A stretch of DNA of 64,000 nt, taken from assembly GCA_964576255.1 (NCBI GenBank), contig CAZNUK010000002.1:28597-92596 (forward strand), in the 5' to 3' direction. Below the pieces are notes generated by a model. The model had not been told where the DNA came from. It searched no databases and saw nothing but the letters and a program-made list of their open reading frames with translations. Below, piece by piece: positions 44,548 to 52,537 of this stretch (its first letter is position 1; each line of letters begins with the position of its first letter). Made by a program: the position numbers and the translations under genes. The stretch comes from Eshraghiella sp964576255. Lineage in GTDB: Bacteria; Bacillota; Clostridia; Lachnospirales; Lachnospiraceae.

Positions 44548-45712
44548 CCTGCCACACCTCTTTCTTAAAGCTTACTCCGTCAGTTATATTATCCACTCCA
44601 AAAATATCCAGAATAGTTGCCGCTATATCTGAAAAACTTGAGCGTGTTCCAATATCAGTTCCCGGTTTAATATTCTTGCCATACATGAGAAGAGGAATAT
44701 ACTCTCTGGTATGGTCCGTACCCGTATATCCCGGATCACAGCCATGGTCCGCCGTAATCATCAGGATATCCTCATCCCCAAGCCTATTAATAAAACCACT
44801 AACCCAGCTATCAAATTCTGTAGCAGCATTAGCATATCCGTCCACATCTCTTCTATGCCCGTAGGTCATATCAAAATCCACCAAATTAATGAAACATAAG
44901 CCCTCAAAATTCTCCTTAAGTGTCTCGTCCGTCTTATTCATTCCATCCTGATTATTGGTAGTTCTCTGAGTATTGGAGATACCCTTTCCTGCAAAAATAT
45001 CATATATCTTACCAATAGCTCTAGTCTCAAATCCCGCTTCCTGCAAAGCATCTAGCATAGTATTTTTCGGTGGCACAAGTGAATAATCATGTCTTCTTGG
45101 TGTTCTTGTAAAATTAGGATACTCTCCAATAAACGGTCTTGCAATAACTCGACCTACACCATTGTCCCCCACCAGAATCTCTCTTGCAATCTCACAATAA
45201 CGATACAATTCCTCCACAGGAACAACCTCCTCATGGGCTGCAATCTGAAAAACAGAATCCGCTGAGGTATATACTATGAGTGCTCCTGTCTCCATATGTT
45301 CCTGTCCATAATCAGCAATAACCTGGGTTCCTGAATATGGCTTATTACACAATACCTTACGACCACATCTTCTCTCGAATTCCTCGATAATATCCGTTCC
45401 AAATCCGTTAGGAAATGTTGGTAAAGGCTTAGGTGATACCATTCCCGAAATCTCCCAATGTCCGATTGTGGTATCCTTACCCTTAGACTTCTCCTGAAGC
45501 CTTCCATATGCTCCAATAGGAGTTGTAACCTCTTCTCCCACCGTTACACCATCAATATTAAATAACCCCATCTGCTCCATAGTCGGAACATTAAAGCTTG
45601 GTGACTGTGAAATACTCGCCAGAGTGTTGGCACCCACGTCCCCAAACTCCGCCGCATCCGGCTCATATCCAATTCCAAAGCTGTCCAATACAATTAAAAA
45701 TACTCTTCTCAA
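44540..45712 (-). CDS. deoB: Phosphopentomutase
   Basis: Alkaline phosphatase-superfamily enzyme of 390 residues that converts (deoxy)ribose-1-phosphate to the 5-phosphate. The N-terminal LIVLDSFGIG holds a metal Asp, GKDTTIGHWEISG the phosphorylated Thr, and ITADHGCDPG and TDHTREYIPLL the remaining metal ligands. The start is TTG, with AAGGAGC 11 bases upstream. It links both phosphorylases of the operon to central metabolism. Confidence 0.95.
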   Translation of the reverse strand: MRRVFLIVLDSFGIGYEPDAAEFGDVGANTLASISQSPSFNVPTMEQMGLFNIDGVTVGEEVTTPIGAYGRLQEKSKGKDTTIGHWEISGMVSPKPLPTFPNGFGTDIIEEFERRCGRKVLCNKPYSGTQVIADYGQEHMETGALIVYTSADSVFQIAAHEEVVPVEELYRYCEIAREILVGDNGVGRVIARPFIGEYPNFTRTPRRHDYSLVPPKNTMLDALQEAGFETRAIGKIYDIFAGKGISNTQRTTNNQDGMNKTDETLKENFEGLCFINLVDFDMTYGHRRDVDGYANAATEFDSWVSGFINRLGDEDILMITADHGCDPGYTGTDHTREYIPLLMYGKNIKPGTDIGTRSSFSDIAATILDIFGVDNITDGVSFKKEVWQDD

Positions 45713-45741
45713 ATCTATTCAAAGCTCCTTTCGGTATCTGT

Positions 45742-46455
45742 TTACTTTATTGCTGCCTCCAAAGCAACCTTCATCATAGCCGTAAAAGAGTTCTGTCTTC
45801 CTTCAGCATCAACTGCTTCCTTCGTCACAAAAGAATCTGAAATTGTCAGAATACAAGCAGCTCTCTTGCCAAGCACATTGGCATTATGAAATAGTGCAAA
45901 GCTCTCCATCTCCACGCACTTAGCTCCATGATTAATAAGATAGCGTTCATAGCTTCCTCTGTCAGGCTGCTGATAGAACACATCACTAGAATGCACTCTG
46001 GCTAATTTACATGGAATTCCAAGACTGTCTGCTGCCTCTAGTATCTCATCATTCAGTTCCTTAGACGGATACAGTACATCATCCTCACAACCACTCTGCA
46101 CCTTGGCAAAGCTGGACTCACTGTAAGCACTGTCTGCCAGAACAACATCATACACATTAAGCTCTCCGCTGTAAGCCCCCGCAGAACCTACTCTAATAAT
46201 ATTCTCAACCTCGTACTGAGTGTACAATTCATAGGAATATATACCAATACTTGGCATACCCATTCCACTTGCCATTACTGATACTTCCTTACCCTTATAG
46301 GTTCCCGTATACCCAAAAACATTTCTAACCGAGGTTACAAGCTTAGGATTCTCCAAAAAATTTTCTGCAATAAATTTGGCTCTAAGTGGATCACCCGGCA
46401 TTAAAACCGTTTTTGCAAACGCCCCATTTTCCGCTCCATTATGTGGTGTTGCCAT
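45742..46455 (-). CDS. deoD: Purine nucleoside phosphorylase, DeoD type
   Basis: Enzyme of 237 residues, the size of hexameric DeoD, cleaving purine nucleosides with phosphate. VLMPGDPLRAKFIAENFL, VSVMASGMGMPSIGIYSYEL, IRVGSAGAY and CVEMESFALF are the family blocks, and ILTISDSF holds the purine-binding Asp. It is the first gene of the operon. AAGGAGG lies seven bases before the ATG, behind a near-consensus promoter and a four-copy repeat. Confidence 0.95.
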   Translation of the reverse strand: MATPHNGAENGAFAKTVLMPGDPLRAKFIAENFLENPKLVTSVRNVFGYTGTYKGKEVSVMASGMGMPSIGIYSYELYTQYEVENIIRVGSAGAYSGELNVYDVVLADSAYSESSFAKVQSGCEDDVLYPSKELNDEILEAADSLGIPCKLARVHSSDVFYQQPDRGSYERYLINHGAKCVEMESFALFHNANVLGKRAACILTISDSFVTKEAVDAEGRQNSFTAMMKVALEAAIK

Positions 46456-46486
46456 ACCCTCGCCTCCTTAAAACGATACTGCTTTT

Positions 46487-46515
46487 ATTATACCTTTTTT
46501 CTGATATTTTATCAA
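46487..46515 (-). promoter_or_regulatory. Promoter of the deoD operon
   Basis: On the minus strand TTGATA (46510-46515), 17 bases, then a perfect TATAAT (46487-46492), about 30 bases before the deoD start. The four-copy repeat begins four bases upstream of the -35 box. Confidence 0.8.
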
Positions 46516-46518
46516 GCA

Positions 46519-46610
46519 AACTGCAAATTTATTGCACCATCAACTGCAAATTTATTGCACCATTAACTGCAAATTTATTGCACCATTAACTGCAAATTTA
46601 TTGCACCATT
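46519..46610. repeat. Four tandem 23-bp repeats upstream of the deoD promoter
   Basis: Units start at 46519, 46542, 46565 and 46588 and are nearly identical. Each contains the dyad TGCAAATTTATTGCA (TGCAA-ATTTA-TTGCA). Their place immediately upstream of the -35 box and their spacing of roughly two helical turns suggest stacked binding sites for an activator or repressor. They are too short and too regularly joined for CRISPR. Confidence 0.9.
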
Positions 46611-46623
46611 AACTTCAAAAAAA

Positions 46624-46649
46624 GAAGTGACGCTATTAAACGTCACTTC
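46624..46649. terminator. Terminator after the flavodoxin gene
   Basis: GAAGTGACG, eight-base loop, CGTCACTTC. On the minus strand the hairpin is followed by a run of seven T, so it ends the DUF3793-flavodoxin transcript and insulates the deoD promoter. Confidence 0.85.
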
Positions 46650-46691
46650 CTTTTTAGCATACTTATATTTTATGACATATTTTTATTAAAT

Positions 46692-47117
46692 CTACGCTCC
46701 GGCTAATGCACGACCCAATGCCTTGCACTCCATTGCAGCAGCATCATCCGGTGTGTTATTAACTGCAAGACCTTCGCCATTAATAACACTGGCTCCTGCA
46801 TCTGTTACTCTGGATTCCCAGTCACGCATCCACTCCTGATTGCCCCATCCATAAGAACCGAACAAAGCAATTTTCTTACCGGAAATTAAGGTATCTAATT
46901 CACACATAAAAGGCTCCATCTCAGACTCTTCAAGCTGCTCCGCTCCCATTGACGGACAGCCAAGAGCAAACACCTGATCCTTAAGCAATTCTGCAACATT
47001 AACCTCATTAACAGGTACAAGAACTGCATCCTTTCCAGCCTCTTTTACACCTTCAGCAATATACTCTGCCATTGCATAGGTATTTCCTGTTCCACTCCAA
47101 TATACTATTTTAATCAT
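46692..47117 (-). CDS. Flavodoxin
   Basis: Small FMN electron carrier of 141 residues. It begins IKIVYWSGTGNTYAMAEYIA, with the phosphate-binding loop SGTGNT, and has FALGCPSMGAEQLE and ALFGSYGWGNQEWM around the flavin. Flavodoxins replace ferredoxin under iron shortage. AAGGAG precedes the ATG, and the start is two bases after the DUF3793 gene, so the two are co-expressed. Confidence 0.93.
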   Translation of the reverse strand: MIKIVYWSGTGNTYAMAEYIAEGVKEAGKDAVLVPVNEVNVAELLKDQVFALGCPSMGAEQLEESEMEPFMCELDTLISGKKIALFGSYGWGNQEWMRDWESRVTDAGASVINGEGLAVNNTPDDAAAMECKALGRALAGA

Positions 47118-47119
47118 AA

Positions 47120-47716
47120 TTAACTCCTTTCAACGCATAATTTTCTAATGGATTTGCCGGAAATTACTTCCCTAACCATCCATTCACGCTTTTGATCAAA
47201 CATTCGAAAACGTTCAATACTTTCTTCCGGATTGTGATAAACTTTCCAATAACCCATATGTAAAAAGCCTTTTCCGTCATTTTCTACAAAGCCCTTCACA
47301 TCTTCCAATGGATAACCTAGAAAAATTCCCATCTCGTGAGGATAATCACTATCACCCTCGTAATAAGTATTTATTCTTAGTGCAAAGTGATTAATCAGCC
47401 CTGTTAAATCATTCTCATAGTAGCCCTGCTCCATAAGAAAAAGTCTAATCTCTGTCTTATCCAGATATTTTTGCAACATTTCTGCCCTATACAAATATAG
47501 AACTACCCAGTTTCCCTTCCGATACAATATCTTGGCTTTCACTTTCATGCTTTTTAACATGATAATAAACATTGCCACATCATCCGTGTCAATTGTCAAC
47601 ACATTGGCAATTGCCAGCTTGCACAAAAACGGTGCGCATTGGGTTGCCAAAAGCAATTCAAGCTTTTTTCTTCTGGTACCACAGTTTCTGATTTCAATTA
47701 TTTCCCTTATTGGCAT
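47120..47716 (-). CDS. DUF3793 family protein
   Basis: Protein of about 198 residues. CGTRRKKLELLLATQCAPFL near the N-terminus and SDYPHEMGIFLGYPLEDVKGF near 150 are recognisable DUF3793 blocks. The family is of unknown function and often accompanies flavodoxin and iron-uptake genes in Clostridia. I chose the ATG at 47714-47716, eight bases after AGGTGG, over the GTG at 47728. Confidence 0.85.
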   Translation of the reverse strand: MPIREIIEIRNCGTRRKKLELLLATQCAPFLCKLAIANVLTIDTDDVAMFIIMLKSMKVKAKILYRKGNWVVLYLYRAEMLQKYLDKTEIRLFLMEQGYYENDLTGLINHFALRINTYYEGDSDYPHEMGIFLGYPLEDVKGFVENDGKGFLHMGYWKVYHNPEESIERFRMFDQKREWMVREVISGKSIRKLCVERS

Positions 47717-47815
47717 CTTTATTACCACCTATTAACCCATTCAATGAATATCCCTTTTATCCCCTTCAAAAGAATGCTGGCCAGTCAAACTTTTTGAGAT
47801 AAATTTATTCACATT

Positions 47816-47849
47816 GAGTTAGTTATATCTAACTCGAGTTAATATTAAC
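47816..47849. promoter_or_regulatory. Overlapping operator dyads at the DUF3793-flavodoxin promoter
   Basis: Three overlapping dyads: GAGTTAG-TTATAT-CTAACTC (47816-47835), TAACTCGAGTTA (47830-47841) and GTTAATATTAAC (47838-47849). They cover the -10 box and the expected transcription start. Position fits repression. The form is like metal-repressor sites of the DtxR type, which is an inference. Confidence 0.65.
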
Positions 47850-47870
47850 ATACTCACATAAATAATGCAA
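47842..47870 (-). promoter_or_regulatory. Promoter of the DUF3793-flavodoxin operon
   Basis: On the minus strand TTGCAT (47865-47870), 17 bases, TAATAT (47842-47847), with an upstream TG of an extended -10. The -10 box lies within the operator dyads. Confidence 0.6.
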
Positions 47871-47882
47871 TACCAAAATAAA

Positions 47883-47925
47883 AAGATGTAAAATCTTGCT
47901 AATTTAACAAAAGATTTTACATCTT
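47883..47925. terminator. Terminator after the phosphonate operon
   Basis: Perfect 15-base inverted repeat AAGATGTAAAATCTT with AAGATTTTACATCTT and a 13-base loop. On the minus strand it is followed by TTTTTATTTT. It ends the pepM transcript and lies just before the flavodoxin-operon promoter. Confidence 0.85.
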
Positions 47926-47939
47926 GATTTATAGTATAC

Positions 47940-49235
47940 TTATATCTCATCTATTAATGTAATTATATCCTTAAAAGGCATCAATTTGGAGTCCACTTCA
48001 AGGGCTCTGTGGTTCTTAAGAATCTCCACCGCTGTGGATTCCATTGCCGGAAAAGCACTTCTTGTGAGCTGATTAGCGTAAATAACAATATTTACACCAT
48101 GACCTGCAAGCTCCTCCTCTGTAACACTGTTAAAAGAGGTCGGAACTACTACAATCGGAACATTCGGACATTTTTCTCTAAATTTGTCGCAGAATTCAAA
48201 AATCTCTGCAGGGTCTTTTTTTCTGCTGTGAATCATTATTCCATCAGCACCTGCCTCAACATACGCAAAGGCTCTTGTCAATGCATCTTCCATTCCCTGT
48301 TCCAGAATCAGACTTTCAATTCTGGCAATAATCATAAAATCCTCTGTTCTCTGTACGCGCTTTCCTTCGCGGATTTTTTCACAGAAATTCTCTATTGTGT
48401 CCTGAGTCTGCACTACTTCTGTTCCAAATAAAGAATTTTTCTTAAGTCCTGTTTTATCCTCGATAATAACTGCGGAAACTCCCATTCTTTCAAGAGTTCT
48501 TACATTGTACACAAAATGCTCAATTAATCCACCGGTATCACCATCAAGAATAATAGGCTTAGTAGTTACCTCCATAATATCATCAATAGTTCTAAGTCTT
48601 GAGGACATATCCACCAATTCAATATCCGGCTTACCCTTTGCTGTTGAATCGCACAGACTTGACACCCACATTGCATCAAACTGGTCCAATGCGCCGTTAT
48701 TGGCAACGATAGTTTTCTCAGCAATAAGACCAGTCAAACCGCTATGCGCCTCAATAGTCTTAACTACCGGACAAAGCTTAATAAGCTGTCTTAATCTTTT
48801 TCTTCTGTATTCAGGCATTGCAAGCTTCTCTCTCATAATGCTGTCTATTTTACGCACATTTTCATTATATGTGTAAGGAACATCTATAATTTGACCGCCA
48901 TACTCAGCTAAAGCCTTTTCTACATTTTCTCTGATTGCGGACATAGGACCTTCCTTCCAATTGTCCCCATGTGCCACATAATCCGGCTTAATCTCGGCAA
49001 TTATCTTGTCGTACATTATTTCATCCTGTATAACAACCGCCGAAACACCATCTATTTCCTTAATCATATCAATTCTTTCCTGAAAAGTTACGGATGGAAA
49101 TCTGTTAAATCTCACCATCTGCTCATCAGTAAGCACACCTACAATTACTTCACCATATTTTCCCGCCTCATTGATAATATTAAGGTGGCCTTCATGAATT
49201 ATATCTGTGCAAAAACAAGTATATACCTTCTTCAT
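47940..49235 (-). CDS. aepX: Phosphoenolpyruvate mutase fused to N-terminal cytidylyltransferase
   Basis: Protein of 431 residues. Residues 1-135 form a TagD/ECT-type nucleotidyltransferase with the HxGH-like site HEGH (14-17) and an AHGDNW block. Residues 150-431 are PEP mutase: DGDTGG near 230 and the family signature EDKTGLKKNS near 255 are intact. The mutase makes phosphonopyruvate, the entry step of phosphonate synthesis. The fused domain may activate a phosphonate or alcohol phosphate with CTP. It is the last gene of its operon, with GGAAGGAA upstream and a strong terminator after it. Confidence 0.92.
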   Translation of the reverse strand: MKKVYTCFCTDIIHEGHLNIINEAGKYGEVIVGVLTDEQMVRFNRFPSVTFQERIDMIKEIDGVSAVVIQDEIMYDKIIAEIKPDYVAHGDNWKEGPMSAIRENVEKALAEYGGQIIDVPYTYNENVRKIDSIMREKLAMPEYRRKRLRQLIKLCPVVKTIEAHSGLTGLIAEKTIVANNGALDQFDAMWVSSLCDSTAKGKPDIELVDMSSRLRTIDDIMEVTTKPIILDGDTGGLIEHFVYNVRTLERMGVSAVIIEDKTGLKKNSLFGTEVVQTQDTIENFCEKIREGKRVQRTEDFMIIARIESLILEQGMEDALTRAFAYVEAGADGIMIHSRKKDPAEIFEFCDKFREKCPNVPIVVVPTSFNSVTEEELAGHGVNIVIYANQLTRSAFPAMESTAVEILKNHRALEVDSKLMPFKDIITLIDEI

Positions 49236-49259
49236 TATTTTGGTTCCTTCCTACAATCT

Positions 49260-50390
49260 CTAAATTACACCATGGTATTTCATAAAGTTAGTTTTGTTCT
49301 CGCTGGCTGACTCTTTTGGTCTACCAAGGTCTTCTCTGGAATACATGGAAACCTTAATTTCTATGAACACAGGTCCCACAATATTACTGATTTTATGTAA
49401 AATTTCTGTTAATTCCTTTTCGTTATCCGTAGTAAACACAGCCTTATATCCACAGGCTTTTGCCACTTTTGAATAATCCTGACCACAGGCTCCTGTTGGC
49501 ATTCCGCCCACAGATTCATGTGCTTCATTATTAATACAGATATGAACAAGATTCTCCGGGGATTCTTTCCCAATAAAAGCAAGGCTTCCCATATGCATAA
49601 GAACTGCTCCGTCACCATCTATACACACAACTCTTCTGTCCTTGTGATTGTCAGCAATTCCAAGGGCTATCATTGAAGCATGACCCATGCCTCCCACCGT
49701 CAGAAACTCCTGCATATGCTGTCCACAGATAATATCCGCTTCTTCATACACCTCTCTGGAAATCTTACCCGTAGTGGATACAACAAAATCCTCCTTATTA
49801 AGAGCACCAAGAATGGCTTTGATGGCATCTTCTCTAACCATTGAATAACCATTATCATAGTTGCCGCCTTTGCGTTTTTCAAAGGTGTCCTTCTTAACAA
49901 TTATAGCATATTGCTTATTGTCTGACATATCAGCATTTGCTTCTGCAAAAATTCTTTCTAATTGTTTATCAGTAGTTTCTTTGCTAATTATGGCATAATT
50001 AATATCCAAAACATTCAGCAAATCCTCAGTAATCTCACCCATAAATTTATGCTGTGGCTCATCATGAAAGCCCGGCTCCCCTCTCCAACCGATAACAAGA
50101 AGCATAGGAATATCATATACTTTTTCATTAGCAAGAGAAGTGATAGGATTAACGGTATTACCAAGACCGCTGTTTTGCATATATACACAGGCAGGCTTAT
50201 TAGTTGCTAGAAACACTCCTGTTGCAAGTCCAATAGCAGCTCCTTCATTAGGAGGAACCATATGTTTTAATTCTCTGGCACCATCTGTGTTTAAGTAATC
50301 ACAAAATTGTTTTAAGGTAGAATCCGGCACACCAATTATTGATTCAATGCCTATTTTTTTAACTTCTTCAATAAATTTTTCTGCTTTCAT
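49260..50390 (-). CDS. aepY: Phosphonopyruvate decarboxylase
   Basis: Thiamine diphosphate enzyme of 376 residues that drives phosphonate synthesis by decarboxylating phosphonopyruvate to phosphonoacetaldehyde. PPNEGAAIGLATGVFLA holds the cofactor-activating Glu, and CIDGDGAVLMHMG through HICINNEAHESVGG is the GDG...NN thiamine/magnesium motif. It lies between the transaminase and the PEP mutase genes. The ribosome site is weak, which suggests coupling to the preceding gene. Confidence 0.93.
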   Translation of the reverse strand: MKAEKFIEEVKKIGIESIIGVPDSTLKQFCDYLNTDGARELKHMVPPNEGAAIGLATGVFLATNKPACVYMQNSGLGNTVNPITSLANEKVYDIPMLLVIGWRGEPGFHDEPQHKFMGEITEDLLNVLDINYAIISKETTDKQLERIFAEANADMSDNKQYAIIVKKDTFEKRKGGNYDNGYSMVREDAIKAILGALNKEDFVVSTTGKISREVYEEADIICGQHMQEFLTVGGMGHASMIALGIADNHKDRRVVCIDGDGAVLMHMGSLAFIGKESPENLVHICINNEAHESVGGMPTGACGQDYSKVAKACGYKAVFTTDNEKELTEILHKISNIVGPVFIEIKVSMYSREDLGRPKESASENKTNFMKYHGVI

Positions 50391-50410
50391 CTCACATTAT
50401 AACCTTTCCG

Positions 50411-51538
50411 CTATTTATATTGAACAGGAATTGCCACATTATTGGCTTCCAAGGCACTTTTAAGGACCTTGAAAAATTCCACTATATCTTCCTCATCAAT
50501 GGCACCTAAAGCACACAATCTGAATGTGTCAGTAGAAGATATTTTACCGGGATAAATTGTAAATCCTCTTTCATAACAATAATCATGAATTTTCTCAAAA
50601 TCCCAGTTATCATCATCCGGATACCGAACTGATACTACAAGACCTGCCTGCAATTCTCTTTTGATTACATCCTTAAATCCAAGTTCGGCAAGGCCTCTGT
50701 GAATTGCCTCAAACACTCTGGTATGACGCGCCCATTTTGCCTCTTCACCTTCTAGAAAATACTCATCAAGTGCCTGTCTTGTGGCATATATTGTCTGAAC
50801 CGGCGGTGTAAAATGCATTTCTCCGGTCTTTTCAAAAAAATCATACTGCAAATACAGATTACAATAATATGAACGTTTTGGGTAGTCCTTGGACTTTTCA
50901 ATAATCGCCCTGTTACCCACAACATAAGAAAGTCCTGTCATAGACTGGATTCCCTTCTGTGCAGATGCCATACAGAAATCAATATTATCCTTCTCAATAT
51001 TAATTGGTCTCAATGCATAAGTGGAGGTTGTATCCACCACAAAAATCGCGTTATATTTATGTGCCAAAGCACCAATTTCTCTTATTGGGTTTAAAATTCC
51101 TGTTCCGGTCTCATTATGGGTTGTATATACCATTGCAATGTCCGGATTTGCCTTCAGAACTTCCTCGCATTTGGCAAGGTCGGGTTGCTCATCTATTGGA
51201 AACTGCAAATTAATATGTGGCAATCCATAATACTCACATATCTCAACTGCTCTCTGGCTGTATGCACCATTATTAATTACAAGAATCTGACCATTTTCAG
51301 GCAATAAAGAGTTAATGCACACGTCAAGATTAATGGTTCCTGAGCCACAGAATAAAACAGCCGTGTATTTCTCCAAATCTCCATGAACAATCTTAACCAA
51401 ATCTTCTCTCATGGCCTTCATCATAGAGCCAAATTCTTTTTCCCTTGGACAAATATCCGGAACAATCTGAGCCATTTTAACTGTATCGGTTGTAGTTGCC
51501 GGTCCCGGGTTCAACAATATATTTCTCTTAATATCCAT
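50411..51538 (-). CDS. 2-Aminoethylphosphonate aminotransferase (PhnW/AepZ type)
   Basis: PLP aminotransferase of 375 residues that converts phosphonoacetaldehyde to 2-aminoethylphosphonate. It begins NILLNPGPATTTDTVKMAQ, typical of the family; MASAQKGIQSMTGLSYVVG holds the PLP Lys and DTTSTYALRP the cofactor Asp. PhnW can also run in the catabolic direction, but its place with PEP mutase and decarboxylase shows biosynthesis. AAGGAAATATTATG gives the start. Confidence 0.92.
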   Translation of the reverse strand: MDIKRNILLNPGPATTTDTVKMAQIVPDICPREKEFGSMMKAMREDLVKIVHGDLEKYTAVLFCGSGTINLDVCINSLLPENGQILVINNGAYSQRAVEICEYYGLPHINLQFPIDEQPDLAKCEEVLKANPDIAMVYTTHNETGTGILNPIREIGALAHKYNAIFVVDTTSTYALRPINIEKDNIDFCMASAQKGIQSMTGLSYVVGNRAIIEKSKDYPKRSYYCNLYLQYDFFEKTGEMHFTPPVQTIYATRQALDEYFLEGEEAKWARHTRVFEAIHRGLAELGFKDVIKRELQAGLVVSVRYPDDDNWDFEKIHDYCYERGFTIYPGKISSTDTFRLCALGAIDEEDIVEFFKVLKSALEANNVAIPVQYK

Positions 51539-51549
51539 AATATTTCCTT

Positions 51550-52461
51550 CTATGCTTTATAATTTTTATAGCTATTATCAAGTGCAACCAATTCATCAAA
51601 GGTGTCTATCTCAATAACATCATTATCAAAACAAGGTCTTACTGCTATCTGAAATTCATCCTTATGCACACGCATGGATACTTCATCCCAGTATTTTTCC
51701 TTGCCACCCTCCATATTGTAGGTCTTCTCTATGCATTCAGCTAACTTAATACCATCTTCTTTGCTCCAATAGGAAATTCCATACATATGATATACATCAT
51801 CTCCAACCACTAGAAGTTCCTTAATTAATCCGTCTTCCACTTTGAAGCACCAATCGTCCGTATGCTCGCAATATCTGCCTGTGTAATTAGTCTCATATTC
51901 ATATTTTCTTATAAGCTTAGGGTTATTAACCACTAAATCCGCTTCCAAAACATAGGCATTGCACAGATGTTCTTTTGCAAGCAATGCAGAGGAGATATTA
52001 TTGGCTTCGTTATATTTTTCATTAAGTATAAATTGAATATTTGGATATTCACTAAGCAAGGAATCAAACTTTTCCCATAAATATCCTCTTACAAGCCAGA
52101 TTTCTTCAATCTCTGCTTCCTTCAAAGCTCTCAAAATTGTGTCAATAATTCTTATTCCATTAACCTTAACCAAAGGCTTAGGAGTGTCAAGAGTCACCGG
52201 CACCATTCTGGAGCCAAAGCCTGCTGCCATAATTACCGCTCTTTTGACTCTGTAAGGCTCCAAGGCTTCCAAACCGACTTCGGTTATACGAAAAACCTCT
52301 TCTATGCTCATTAACATATCTCTATTTACGAGTTCTAAAACAATATTAAAATCAATTTTTATCTTAGCAAGGTAATCTGCAAGCTTCTGTCTGCTGACAG
52401 ATTGTTCCCTTTCGATATATACTAAAATCTCAAATTCCTGTTTGGTTACCATATTAGTCAC
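51550..52461 (-). CDS. HTH-fused cytidylyltransferase, probable phosphonate CMP-transferase (PntC-like)
   Basis: Protein of about 303 residues. Residues 1-75 form a winged-helix-like module (ILVYIEREQSVSRQKLADYL). A LicC-type nucleotidyltransferase follows: RAVIMAAGFGSRMVPVTLDT and PKPLVKVNGIRI form the CTP loop and LEADLVVNN the metal site. The setting at the head of an aminoethylphosphonate operon points to CMP-aminoethylphosphonate synthesis, as known for PntC. The frame opens at GTG (52461), 12 bases after AAGGAGG; an ATG lies at 52450-52452. A dyad GGCTGTGACAGCC sits between ribosome site and start. Confidence 0.85.
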   Translation of the reverse strand: MTNMVTKQEFEILVYIEREQSVSRQKLADYLAKIKIDFNIVLELVNRDMLMSIEEVFRITEVGLEALEPYRVKRAVIMAAGFGSRMVPVTLDTPKPLVKVNGIRIIDTILRALKEAEIEEIWLVRGYLWEKFDSLLSEYPNIQFILNEKYNEANNISSALLAKEHLCNAYVLEADLVVNNPKLIRKYEYETNYTGRYCEHTDDWCFKVEDGLIKELLVVGDDVYHMYGISYWSKEDGIKLAECIEKTYNMEGGKEKYWDEVSMRVHKDEFQIAVRPCFDNDVIEIDTFDELVALDNSYKNYKA

Positions 52462-52507
52462 AGGCTGTCACAGCCTCCTTCTAGTGTAAAAATACATCTA
52501 ACTTTGT

Positions 52508-52536
52508 ATTATATAACTTAATCAAGCAAAAGACAA
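52508..52536 (-). promoter_or_regulatory. Promoter of the phosphonate operon
   Basis: On the minus strand TTGTCT (52531-52536), 17 bases, perfect TATAAT (52508-52513), about 45 bases before the pntC-like start. No terminator is visible between the cohesin gene and this point, so some readthrough is possible. Confidence 0.7.
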
Positions 52537-52537
52537 T

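Noticed and set aside
46519..46610. CRISPR-like repeat
   Set aside because: Units abut without spacers, are only 23 bases, and no cas genes are present.
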